A stretch of DNA of 21,407 bases from a virus. The stretch lies in the IMG/VR virus record IMGVR_UViG_3300020472_000198, positions 1-21,407 of that record, one strand, 5' to 3'. The notes under the pieces were generated by a model. That model searched no databases. It was not told where the DNA came from and saw nothing but the letters and a program-made list of their open reading frames with translations. This document shows positions 15,291 through 21,407 of this stretch, in pieces. The translations under genes were made by a program, and so were the position numbers. How positions within the stretch are numbered: position 1 is the stretch's first letter; every line of letters begins with the position of its first letter.

Positions 15291-16837
15291 CAGTACTCAC
15301 CTTCTACTGGTTGTTGATTAGCAGCTGCCATTTGACCAGCTGCTTCGGTTGCGAGGGCTTGACCACCAGCTGACATCGCATCTTGACCAGCGGCCATCAT
15401 GGCTTGCTGTTGTTGCATCTCCTGCATCTCAGCTTCAGTTCGAACAGCATCTGGTAGGTTCAATCCGTAGAACGCTTTGCCCAGAAGTTCAGTCCATTTG
15501 ACGTATGCCAGAACGTCTGGGGGCATTCCTTGCAGGAACTGAAGTGCCGACTGAACTCGACCGACATCTGCCTCTCTACCCAATGCTTCGAGACCTGTCA
15601 GGATTGTCGGCTCGATCATACCTTCCGGCCAATCTGGCAGCATCGCCATCTCTTTCATTTGACCGATTAGTCTCTGCAATCGGGTCAGCTGCATCGTCTG
15701 GTTTAGCTGGCTATAGACGCCTCCGAGGCTTCCCTCCAATTCCTCCTGAGCCCTTTGGACTTCGTATGCAGTCGTTCTCTCCGAGTCTCTAACAGTCGCA
15801 CTTCCCAATAGAAAAGCCTGACCGACCTCACGGGACTGACGATCTAATTCGGCAGCGGTCAGCTGTAGACCGGCTTGGTTCTGGAATTGTACCATCGCGA
15901 TGTCTTCGGGATTACCGACGATGATCTCGCCGTTATCTGCTCTTGCTAATCGCCGTCTCAGGTTAAGTCCACCAGCTGCATTCGGTCGGATCATCGTGAC
16001 GTTTCGCGAGGCCATCGCTGCACCATCGAGCATCGATTTGCTTAGTGCATCGACGCCTTTGAAGTCTGGGAGATGCTCTTCCACCTTGCCGCGCCCGTAG
16101 TCCTCGCCGATTACGCTAGTCCAACGCAATGCGTTGTACGGTAGAAAATCGTAATAACCTTCCGAACTGGGAACTTTCTGTTCGTTCACCTCCTGACAAA
16201 CATAGAAGCGTCCATCGGTTGTCTTGCGACTGTGTGTAAGAACTTGTACTCGATCTGCACTATAATCTTCAGCCGTCACCATACTTTTGATCTCGTCAGG
16301 CAAACTCTCAGGCGATAGATGCTCTGACGTAATGATTTCTCTGACACGTCCCTGCATGTCACGGCTGACGACGTACTGGTCCAAGCGGAACACGCGAATC
16401 GTATTGTCAGGCTGCATCATCTCCAGCGCATTGCCGGTCACAATAAGATACTGAAGGATCAGATTAGTGACCGGACGCCACTCCTTGCGCTCGATCTCTG
16501 ACTGGATCAGCTGCTCCGACAAGATCAACCCTTGTTCGACATCTGTGTCGATATCCATTGTTCCAGTCTGGATTCGGACTTCAGCCGGTACATCAAGTTT
16601 AAATGAGGGTTTGCCCGGCGGGTACATGGCTACCATCAGTCTTGAGGCGAGAGACACAACCGCTCTCGCACCAAGACCTTGGTATGGTTCGGGTAGAAGA
16701 TGCGAACCAGTGTGACCTTCCGGCGGCATGAGCGCTGGTAAGGTCAACTCGGCACAATCGCGGGCGCGACGAAGGAACGGATCGCGCTTACGCTTCATGG
16801 CCTCGTATCGACTTTGGGCGCTTTCTTGTCCAGCCAT
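15290..16837 (-). CDS. Portal (head-tail connector) protein, T7 gp8-like
   Basis: A 515-residue protein (T7 gp8 is 536 aa). Diagnostic segments are the N-terminal YEAMKRKRDPFLRRARDCAE, the ALASRLM-like segment at 62-70, and YGRGKVEEHLPDFKGVDAL at 247-265. SERTTAYEVQRAQEELEGSL, found in T7-like connectors, occurs in the second half. The last 50 residues are rich in Gln, Met and Ala. Twelve copies form the vertex through which DNA is packaged and ejected. It starts at an ATG overlapping the upstream stop (TAATG) and has no strong ribosome site of its own, so its translation is probably coupled to the small proline-rich gene before it. Confidence 0.95.
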   Translation of the reverse strand: MAGQESAQSRYEAMKRKRDPFLRRARDCAELTLPALMPPEGHTGSHLLPEPYQGLGARAVVSLASRLMVAMYPPGKPSFKLDVPAEVRIQTGTMDIDTDVEQGLILSEQLIQSEIERKEWRPVTNLILQYLIVTGNALEMMQPDNTIRVFRLDQYVVSRDMQGRVREIITSEHLSPESLPDEIKSMVTAEDYSADRVQVLTHSRKTTDGRFYVCQEVNEQKVPSSEGYYDFLPYNALRWTSVIGEDYGRGKVEEHLPDFKGVDALSKSMLDGAAMASRNVTMIRPNAAGGLNLRRRLARADNGEIIVGNPEDIAMVQFQNQAGLQLTAAELDRQSREVGQAFLLGSATVRDSERTTAYEVQRAQEELEGSLGGVYSQLNQTMQLTRLQRLIGQMKEMAMLPDWPEGMIEPTILTGLEALGREADVGRVQSALQFLQGMPPDVLAYVKWTELLGKAFYGLNLPDAVRTEAEMQEMQQQQAMMAAGQDAMSAGGQALATEAAGQMAAANQQPVEGEY

Positions 16838-17061
16838 TAGCTTTGTGTGTTAATTCCGGTTGTTCCGGTCGTTGACTGACCGGTAAGCGGAACCTGTAAG
16901 CTGCTACGAATAGAGCGTGTCTTCTTTCTTTTGGTTTTTGCGTCCGTATAGGCTTCAGCCTTCGGGAGATTAGCGCTCGAAGCCGCTGGAGGCGTTGGCT
17001 CGGGCGGTGGTTTTGGTGGGGGCGGAGCTGGCGGAGGGCTTTTAGGGCTACTCATACACAT
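16837..17061 (-). CDS. Small proline-rich virion protein, T7 gp7.3-like
   Basis: A 74-residue protein directly before the portal gene, the place of T7 gene 7.3 (99 aa). Residues 5-25 are nearly all proline (SPKSPPPAPPPPKPPPEPTP). The C-terminal half, KTKRKKTRSIRSSLQVPLTG followed by Gly/Thr and GINTQS, matches the basic, Ser/Gly-rich ending of gp7.3-type proteins, where KKSLSVARSSGGGINI closes T7 7.3. In T7 this protein is a minor virion component needed for tail function and is ejected early. The ATG at 17061 has AAGGA 9 bases upstream; a second ATG at 17055 is less well placed. The 5' end overlaps the previous gene by 14 bases. The homology is inferred from position and C-terminal pattern only. 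Confidence 0.68.
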   Translation of the reverse strand: MCMSSPKSPPPAPPPPKPPPEPTPPAASSANLPKAEAYTDAKTKRKKTRSIRSSLQVPLTGQSTTGTTGINTQS

Positions 17062-17533
17062 TTGGATCGTTCCTTCTAAATCGATAAATCAGGTGAAATG
17101 GGTGACCCCAAGGGCCGTGCGGTTGTGTCTGTGGACTAATCTCAAATCCAACATATTGTAGCCACATCAGTGACCGTCGATTACGCGGATCGACATAATT
17201 GTAGATGACGTTGTGCGAACCTTGGACAACGTTAATCCAGTGTCGGGTTTGTTGGAGAAACTGTCGCAAGTATTTGGAATAAAGTAGGTCGCTCGAAATC
17301 ATCCAAACGACCCCATCGACGTTAATGCCAAACATTCCAACGACTTCACCTTCGTTACCAATCAAAGAATATGTCTGGTATCTGTCTGGTTGAGTGAATG
17401 GCTCAATCAGACACTCAAGCGGACTTTGATCAGTCGAAATCTCGATCTCATCAAGGTCGGCTTGGCGTATGATTTTTGAAAGCTCGATGGCATCCGATAG
17501 CACAGACTGTCTGACGTGGCTGGTATCAGTCAT
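17048..17533 (-). CDS. GNAT-fold protein resembling T7 internal virion protein gp13
   Basis: A 161-residue protein. Residues 75-130 (VVWMISSDLLYSKYLRQFLQ, then NVIYNYVDPRNRRSLMWLQY and VGFEI) align by eye with T7 gp13, which has WFVTSDQVW, then LWNYVWVGNTSHIRFLKTIG and AVF. The match covers the W-x-x-[ST]-S-D strand, the N-Y/W-V strand, and the final helix and strand of the acetyltransferase fold. The acetyl-CoA loop (R/Q-x2-G-x-G/A) is not visible, so enzyme activity is doubtful. By analogy it is a minor internal virion protein; T7 gp13 is 138 aa. In T7 the gene sits between genes 12 and 14, whereas here it precedes the portal. It overlaps the upstream GNAT gene as ATGA. An inactive GNAT relative with no virion role is the alternative. 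Confidence 0.7.
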   Translation of the reverse strand: MTDTSHVRQSVLSDAIELSKIIRQADLDEIEISTDQSPLECLIEPFTQPDRYQTYSLIGNEGEVVGMFGINVDGVVWMISSDLLYSKYLRQFLQQTRHWINVVQGSHNVIYNYVDPRNRRSLMWLQYVGFEISPQTQPHGPWGHPFHLIYRFRRNDPNVYE

Positions 17534-18000
17534 GGATTTTTCACGAATACGACTGACTCTCTACGATACCCAAGGCGCTCGTAGAATTGGCCTGTTCTCT
17601 CGACGTTGATACCTGTCGAAATACCGAGTGAAATTTCATCGACGTTCTGACTTATTGCCCACTTCTCATATTCCTTCAGAATACGAATGGCGATGGTCGA
17701 GCCACGATGCTCCGGTAAGACATACAAGATAAGATCTGTTGCCGTGAGGTCATTTCCGAAAAACGACGGATTAGCAGTGAACGCGCCAAAACCGACGCAC
17801 TTCTGGTACTTACCGTCGTCCATCAGGGCGTAATAGCAGATAACACTTATGACGCCCATAAACTGATGATCGAATAGTTCATTCAGCTTTCGAACGTCTA
17901 TCGGTCGGTTCCTAAATCGCGTCTCCTGAGAGAGTTTTGGAATTAGTTCTTCCAACCGCCAGAACTCATCGGGCAAAGACGGACGTACCTCAAGACCCAT
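17530..18000 (-). CDS. GNAT-family N-acetyltransferase
   Basis: A 156-residue protein with the core of the GNAT fold. The segment LILYVLPEHRGSTIAIRILK (about 90-109) is motif A, the strand and helix that bind acetyl-CoA, and FYERLGYRRE (139-148) is motif B. The pyrophosphate loop reads R-G-S-T-I-A, so the glycine usual at the fourth position (RxxGxG/A) is Thr. The substrate is unknown. I chose the ATG at 18000 because GAGGAG lies 7 bases upstream and the sequence from here fits the family. The open frame continues up to 18129, but that extra part lies over the upstream gene in another frame. It overlaps the upstream gene by 11 bases and the gp13-like gene by 4, so it may belong with the virion genes rather than with metabolism. 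Confidence 0.78.
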   Translation of the reverse strand: MGLEVRPSLPDEFWRLEELIPKLSQETRFRNRPIDVRKLNELFDHQFMGVISVICYYALMDDGKYQKCVGFGAFTANPSFFGNDLTATDLILYVLPEHRGSTIAIRILKEYEKWAISQNVDEISLGISTGINVERTGQFYERLGYRRESVVFVKNP

Positions 18001-18190
18001 TGATTTGCTCCTCAAGGAGACCTTTAAGCTCATCAATAAGCTGACGTATTCCAGCGTAGCGCTGGTGTTCCTCTTCGCTTTCGCCAAGTAGCTTACATCG
18101 TGGTGGATACGCCGTGTCCAATCGATCAATTAAGTGTGATGACTGAACGGGTACAAGTTGATCTTCGAGTATCAGATCGTCATTACTCAT
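17990..18190 (-). CDS. Small acidic protein of unknown function
   Basis: A 66-residue protein that I cannot assign to a named family. The N-terminus is acidic (MSNDDLILEDQ). The middle, AYPPRCKLLGESEEEHQRYA, looks like a conserved core, and the end, GIRQLIDELKGLLEEQI, is an amphipathic helix suited to dimerisation or partner binding. It is translationally linked on both sides, with an ATGA overlap on the small zinc protein and an 11-base overlap into the GNAT gene. Its 3' end supplies the GAGGAG ribosome site for the GNAT gene. The real coding status is supported by the tight overlaps and by residues that look constrained. Confidence 0.7.
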   Translation of the reverse strand: MSNDDLILEDQLVPVQSSHLIDRLDTAYPPRCKLLGESEEEHQRYAGIRQLIDELKGLLEEQINGS

Positions 18191-18390
18191 GGGCAGAAGC
18201 CCTGCGTATTACTAATAGCTTGCGCGATTTGCTTGTACTCTTTCGTTTTTTTACAGTTACGACAGACTCGATTGTGACTTCCTTCAGATCGAAATTCCGA
18301 ACGACACTTCAGACACTTACGTGACTTTTGAAGGTACTGGAGATCGCTGGAGCTTGGTTTCGAATAGTACTTCATGTTTTCTTTAGGCAT
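18187..18390 (-). CDS. Small zinc-ribbon protein (CX2C-X13-CX2C)
   Basis: A 67-residue basic protein with C26-x2-C29 and C43-x2-C46 (SRKCLKCRSEFRSEG, then NRVCRNCKK), a four-cysteine zinc-binding knuckle pair. Flanking Lys and Arg suggest nucleic-acid binding, though the target is unknown. It begins 5 bases after the RNR stop. A second in-frame ATG at residue 6 is possible, and neither start has a strong ribosome site. The stop overlaps the next start as ATGA. A transcription-related role at the change from early to late genes is possible, but nothing in the sequence proves it. Confidence 0.75.
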   Translation of the reverse strand: MPKENMKYYSKPSSSDLQYLQKSRKCLKCRSEFRSEGSHNRVCRNCKKTKEYKQIAQAISNTQGFCP

Positions 18391-18395
18391 GATGA

Positions 18396-20090
18396 TTACT
18401 CACAAGTTTTCTGGCCGGTTTGCGGATCGATAAAGCAAGCCTCTGCTTGCGGCTCATCGTCAGTCACCTCGTTCAAAATGCCGTATCGTTTCCCGGCAGC
18501 GCGGAATGTCGTGATGCCTTTGCAGCCTTTCTTCCAAGCAGTCAGATATAACTCTTTGAAACTCTCGTAGCTCACGTCATCGCCGACGTTACATGTTTTA
18601 CTAACCGCGCTGTCCATGTAACGACTGGCAATGGACAGAACCTCGACATGCTCTTCAGCTGATATTTCGTTTGCTGTCCGACCTTTGATCCCTTGTCGAT
18701 AGGCATAGTCCTCCACCCGCTCAATTTGATGACCGTTAAATTGCTGGATGGTTCGCTCATAAAAGTGCGAAAAAGGCGGCTCGATGCCAGATGACACATT
18801 GTCAGCTGTCAGACTGATGGTGCCGGTCGGTGCAATCGACGTTAAATGTGAATTCCGTATGCCATACCTTTCAATTTTTTGTTGTACCCAAGGACTAAGG
18901 GTTTTGACAAAATTGCCAGCTAGATACTTCTCTTTGTCGAAGAGCGGGAATGAGCCTTTCTCCTTGGCAATGTCAGCGGACGCTTCGTAGCAATGGTCGC
19001 GTAGTGTCTTAAGTATCTTATGCGTTAAGCGGTTTGCTGTACTTGTAGCGAATGGTTTACCACAAAGTTCCACCGCATTAGCCAACCCGGTAACACCAAG
19101 TCCAAGTCGACGTTTAGAATATGCTTCATCGCGCTGGGCATTGAGCGGATAGATCGTTCTGTCGATCACGTTGTCCATTGATCGGACGACAACCGGAATA
19201 TCGCGCTGGAACTGTTCGAAGTTGAAACGTCCATCATCGACGTATTTCACAAGATTGAACGATCCAAGCAAACACGCACCAAATGGCGGCAGAGGTTGTT
19301 CTCCACAAGGATTAGTAGCTTCAATGGTCTCGGCATACCACATGTTGTTCATCTTGTTGATCGTGTCGATAAATAAGCAACCGGGTTCGGCCCAGTCCCA
19401 AGTTGATCGCATGATCATGTCCCACAAAGCGACCGGATCGATCTCCTCGTAGACCTTGCCATCATACTTCAGCGCAAAAGGTTTCTTCTTTTGCAAACAA
19501 TCCATGAAGTTGTCTGTAATGCCGACACTTACATTAAAGCCTGTTAAACTTTTCTCGTTATGTTTGCACGTAATAAAGCGCTCGATATCTGGGTGATCAA
19601 CTCGAAGCGTTGCAAGTTGAGCGCCACGTCTATGGCCGCTAGAGCTGATGGTCTGACAGACCGCGTCATATATGCCCATAAAGCTAACAGGGCCAGACGA
19701 TTTAGAGTCGAGGCTTTTGATGAGATCTCCACGAGGTCGAAGACGGCTGAAGTCATACCCAATGCCACCACCCCGTCTCATTGTCTCCGCAGCCTCTGTC
19801 GCTCGCAGCATAATGCTGTCCATGCTGTCCTCGATGTGACCGCTGACAAAACAATTGAACGCTGTAGTCTGTCGAACAGATCCCATCGCATTTTGAACTC
19901 TTCCGGCTGGAAGAAATCTCATACACCGGAGCGTGTCTTTAAATGCCTCGAAGTGATCAGGTGTGTCTTTAAGTGCGTCGGCAATCCGCACTACTTTCGA
20001 ATAAAAGTCCTCACCCGTTTGTCGATACTTTTGAATGTCGATCTCTTCACTGATCGGTAAAGTCATTCCGTAGTGTTGGTTTGGGATCAT
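18396..20090 (-). CDS. nrdJ: Class II (adenosylcobalamin-dependent) ribonucleoside reductase
   Basis: A 564-residue single-chain enzyme that converts ribonucleotides to deoxyribonucleotides for phage DNA synthesis. The active-site triad is N260, C262, E264 (ATNPCGEQPLPPFG). The redox pair is C80 (AFNC) and C273 (GACLLGSFNL). IAPTGTISLTADNVSSGIEP (419-438) and SKTCNVG (497-503) are further class II features, and C552 and C563 at the C-terminus form the exchange cysteines that are re-reduced. The type is judged from the compact length, the GEQPLPPFGACLLGS form of the active-site loop and the lack of an nrdB gene beside it; I could not place it in a tree. It starts as an ATGA overlap on the DUF3310-like gene with GGGAG 8 bases upstream. 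It implies a host that makes or takes up cobalamin. Confidence 0.9.
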   Translation of the reverse strand: MIPNQHYGMTLPISEEIDIQKYRQTGEDFYSKVVRIADALKDTPDHFEAFKDTLRCMRFLPAGRVQNAMGSVRQTTAFNCFVSGHIEDSMDSIMLRATEAAETMRRGGGIGYDFSRLRPRGDLIKSLDSKSSGPVSFMGIYDAVCQTISSSGHRRGAQLATLRVDHPDIERFITCKHNEKSLTGFNVSVGITDNFMDCLQKKKPFALKYDGKVYEEIDPVALWDMIMRSTWDWAEPGCLFIDTINKMNNMWYAETIEATNPCGEQPLPPFGACLLGSFNLVKYVDDGRFNFEQFQRDIPVVVRSMDNVIDRTIYPLNAQRDEAYSKRRLGLGVTGLANAVELCGKPFATSTANRLTHKILKTLRDHCYEASADIAKEKGSFPLFDKEKYLAGNFVKTLSPWVQQKIERYGIRNSHLTSIAPTGTISLTADNVSSGIEPPFSHFYERTIQQFNGHQIERVEDYAYRQGIKGRTANEISAEEHVEVLSIASRYMDSAVSKTCNVGDDVSYESFKELYLTAWKKGCKGITTFRAAGKRYGILNEVTDDEPQAEACFIDPQTGQKTCE

Positions 20091-20341
20091 TCGGCCTCTC
20101 CCTTTTCTTCTAGTTTTTCGATTAGCTCTTTTACCCAGTACTCAGCTTTTTTGATGTCTTGGAGCGGCGAGCCTTTTTTCGCGTAGCGGCTTGTGTACTT
20201 GATGATTTGCGAGACGCAGATCGCTTCGTCGCCGGGTAGGCTTTCGGCGATTGCGTAGATGTAGTCTTTTGTTTCATAATTTCCGTGCCTGTAGTGGTTT
20301 GGGTTGTTGACGAGATCCACACTTCCTCTGTCGGATGCCAT
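20087..20341 (-). CDS. DUF3310-like small nucleotide-kinase-associated protein
   Basis: An 84-residue protein reading VNNPNHYRHGNYETKDYIYA, then EAICVSQIIKYTSRYAKKGS and LQDIKKAEYWVKELIEKL. This is the DUF3310 pattern: N-P-x-H-Y at the N-terminus, the K-Y-x-x-R-x-x-x-K-G core, and a closing helix with KAxxW. Related domains are often annotated nucleotide kinase in phages, but the function is not established. The ATG at 20341 has GGAG 10 bases upstream. Its first 211 bases lie inside the exonuclease gene in another frame, an unusually long overlap. The stop overlaps the RNR start as ATGA, so it is probably coupled to RNR. It is clearly the real product of this stretch, because the family motifs are in this frame. 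Confidence 0.87.
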   Translation of the reverse strand: MASDRGSVDLVNNPNHYRHGNYETKDYIYAIAESLPGDEAICVSQIIKYTSRYAKKGSPLQDIKKAEYWVKELIEKLEEKGEAE

Positions 20342-21048
20342 AATTTTATTTCTCCAGTCTCTTCGTTGTAATCATCTGATCTCAAAATTCGTGCAAGGCG
20401 TGTCATGGTGAGCGCGGACTCTTCTGACCCAAACGCCTGTACTACAGCTTGCCAGCAATCAGACAGTCGGGGGTGTGGTGCTATAATTTTCTCAGCTTTA
20501 ACCGGACCAATACCTTCGACACCGGGGTAGCCATCGGTTCGATCACCGATTAGAGCTTGCAGCAACATTTGACGATCAGCCGCTGATTTTCGTATTCGCA
20601 TCGGACGCCGCATTTTGTCGGGGTTTAGCAGCTTTGCTGGCACCGTCCGCATGTCTTTGTCGATGCTGACAATGATGGGATCAGTAAGATCCGGCGAGCC
20701 AGACAAGATGCCCATCACGTCATCGGCTTCGAGGCCGGGACGATCCGTTGTCTTAAAGTTTTTCTTCAGACAATCGTAAGCATGTGTTAGCGCCGCTGGC
20801 CTCTCTCGATCTTTTCGATTGCCTTTGTAATCTGGATAAATTTCGTGCCGAAAGTATCGGTGGCTTTCGTCTGACAGGCAGACAATTTGTGTCCCGGCTT
20901 TAGCTTTCTGAGTCCAGTCGGTAACAATGTGTGTGACTGTCTGTTCAACACTCTTCGGATCGAAAAACTCTTCGCCGTCAAAATCATCGACACCAAGTAC
21001 AGCGGCTCGGTACGCGATGATGTCACCATCAATCAGAGCGACGGTCAT
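20131..21048 (-). CDS. 5'-3' exonuclease (T7 gp6-like, FEN/PIN fold) with overprinted C-terminal tail
   Basis: A 305-residue protein. Metal-binding acidic residues are visible in order: D7 and D9 (LIDGDIIAYR), E107, D109 and D110 (LEADDVMG), D130 and D132 (SIDKDMR), and D169 and D172 (GDRTDGYPG). FRHEIYPDYKGNR (66-78) and the helix-hairpin-helix GVEGIGPVKAEKI (176-188) complete the family pattern. T7 gp6 removes RNA primers and degrades host DNA. The recognisable domain ends near residue 240 (GEIKLWHP). The last 70 codons continue without a stop through the DUF3310-like gene and give a tail rich in Ser, Thr, Lys and Arg that matches nothing I know. The start at 21048 has GAGGT 6 bases upstream and overlaps the previous stop as ATGA. 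Confidence 0.9.
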   Translation of the reverse strand: MTVALIDGDIIAYRAAVLGVDDFDGEEFFDPKSVEQTVTHIVTDWTQKAKAGTQIVCLSDESHRYFRHEIYPDYKGNRKDRERPAALTHAYDCLKKNFKTTDRPGLEADDVMGILSGSPDLTDPIIVSIDKDMRTVPAKLLNPDKMRRPMRIRKSAADRQMLLQALIGDRTDGYPGVEGIGPVKAEKIIAPHPRLSDCWQAVVQAFGSEESALTMTRLARILRSDDYNEETGEIKLWHPTEEVWISSTTQTTTGTEIMKQKTTSTQSPKAYPATKRSASRKSSSTQAATRKKARRSKTSKKLSTG

Positions 21049-21236
21049 AGTCCTACCTCTTTATGATAAAATTCGAGATGTCGTTGTAGCGCGTCAGACG
21101 TTTGAAATTTTCGCTGGCACTTAGTACAGCGCGTTGGTCTGATTTTTGACGCACGTTCCAAGATACGTGATGGCGACTCTGTTTGCGGTGGATGCCAAAA
21201 TATCCAACCGGCGTGGCCACCTTTGAGAACTCCCAT
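21045..21236 (-). CDS. Small C2H2 zinc-finger protein
   Basis: A 63-residue protein ending in CTKCQRKFQTSDALQRHLEF then YHKE. C37-x2-C40-x12-H53-x4-H58, with Phe at C40+4 and Leu three before H53, matches the full classical C2H2 consensus including its two hydrophobic core positions. It probably binds DNA, RNA or a protein partner. The gene starts 1 base after the polymerase stop and its stop overlaps the exonuclease start as ATGA. The ribosome site is weak (AAGGA about 13 bases upstream), so it may be translated by reinitiation. There is no other Met in frame. It could be an accessory factor for the replication enzymes on either side, but no function can be read from the sequence. Confidence 0.75.
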   Translation of the reverse strand: MGVLKGGHAGWIFWHPPQTESPSRILERASKIRPTRCTKCQRKFQTSDALQRHLEFYHKEVGL

Positions 21237-21237
21237 A

Positions 21238-21407
21238 TCAGTGTGTGTCCTTCCAGTTTTTTCCGATTTGCACAGAGCCGCTCAACGGGCAGTTCATCCC
21301 GAGTGCCACACCGGCATCAGTGATTGATTGAGCCATCAGCTTTCCAATTTCTTTTGCGCTGTCGGCGTGCGCCGTCATTTGAATTTCATCGTGAACATTC
21401 GCGACGT
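21238..21407 (-). CDS. Family A DNA polymerase (T7 gp5-like), C-terminal end only
   Basis: The frame is open from the window edge for 56 codons and begins VANVHDEIQM. The HDE is motif C of family A polymerases, which carries a catalytic metal-binding aspartate. The gene ends GKNWKDTH and stops with TGA at 21240-21238. T7 polymerase ends GPNWAICH, so the W and terminal His agree. It replicates the phage genome; the N-terminal exonuclease and most of the polymerase domain lie outside the window. Confidence 0.9.
   Translation of the reverse strand, partial: VANVHDEIQMTAHADSAKEIGKLMAQSITDAGVALGMNCPLSGSVQIGKNWKDTH

Noticed and set aside
18001-18129. Upstream extension of the GNAT gene to an earlier ATG at 18129
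   Set aside because: The extra 43 residues overlap the 66-residue gene in another frame. GAGGAG lies 7 bases before the ATG at 18000, and the GNAT fold starts there.
19560-20060. Plus-strand open frame of 166 codons
   Set aside because: Antisense to the RNR active-site region, whose family motifs are unmistakable on the minus strand; no sensible domain in this frame.
1-21407. tRNA genes, CRISPR arrays, insertion sequences and attachment sites
   Set aside because: Reading by eye, I saw no cloverleaf, no spaced repeats and no transposase or integrase motif. Nearly all DNA is coding and the two gaps hold terminators.

Overview
The window is a compact block of a T7-like podovirus genome. Every gene I can support lies on the minus strand, so transcription runs from the right edge (about 21407) to the left edge (1). 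Gene order and protein sequence match the T7 class: DNA polymerase C-terminus and 5'-3' exonuclease, then a metabolic insert, then 7.3-like protein, portal, scaffold, capsid, tail tube A, tail tube B, the gp14, gp15 and gp16-like ejection proteins, and tail fibre. No RNA polymerase, lysis, terminase or integrase gene is visible, but the window is only part of a genome. A phage-borne class II (adenosylcobalamin-dependent) ribonucleotide reductase within a T7-like layout, with moderate GC, suggests a marine podovirus related to the SIO1/cobavirus-type phages of Rhodobacteraceae. That host assignment is inference from remembered families; no database search was possible.

Layout, right to left in the direction of transcription. 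Replication and nucleotide genes (about 21407-18190): a family A DNA polymerase C-terminus, a 63-residue protein with a textbook C2H2 zinc finger, a FEN-like exonuclease whose last 70 codons overlap a DUF3310-like gene in another frame, a class II RNR, and a small CX2C/CX2C zinc protein. Transition region (18190-16837): a 66-residue unknown protein, a GNAT acetyltransferase, a second GNAT-fold protein resembling T7 internal virion protein gp13, and a proline-rich T7 7.3-like protein. Head genes (16837-13278): portal, scaffold and major capsid. Tail and ejection genes (13202-1): tail tubular proteins A and B, gp14-like and gp15-like proteins, a T4-lysozyme-type (GH24) muramidase protein, a 1395-residue gp16-like protein with a long coiled coil, a tail fibre, and the start of a second fibre-like protein.

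Coding density is extreme. Most neighbours overlap through ATGA, TAATG, TGATG or similar junctions, implying translational coupling. Only two real gaps exist, 13203-13277 and 14271-14438. Both flank the major capsid gene and each holds a strong minus-strand intrinsic terminator, so the capsid gene appears to be insulated as its own transcription unit.

Much of the window is ordinary T7-like structure. The most interesting points are the capsid gene bracketed by terminators, a virion muramidase of T4-lysozyme type carried as a gene separate from gp16, the displaced gp13-like gene paired with another GNAT, the classic C2H2 finger protein, and the overprinted exonuclease tail. I found no convincing evidence of a wholly new system.
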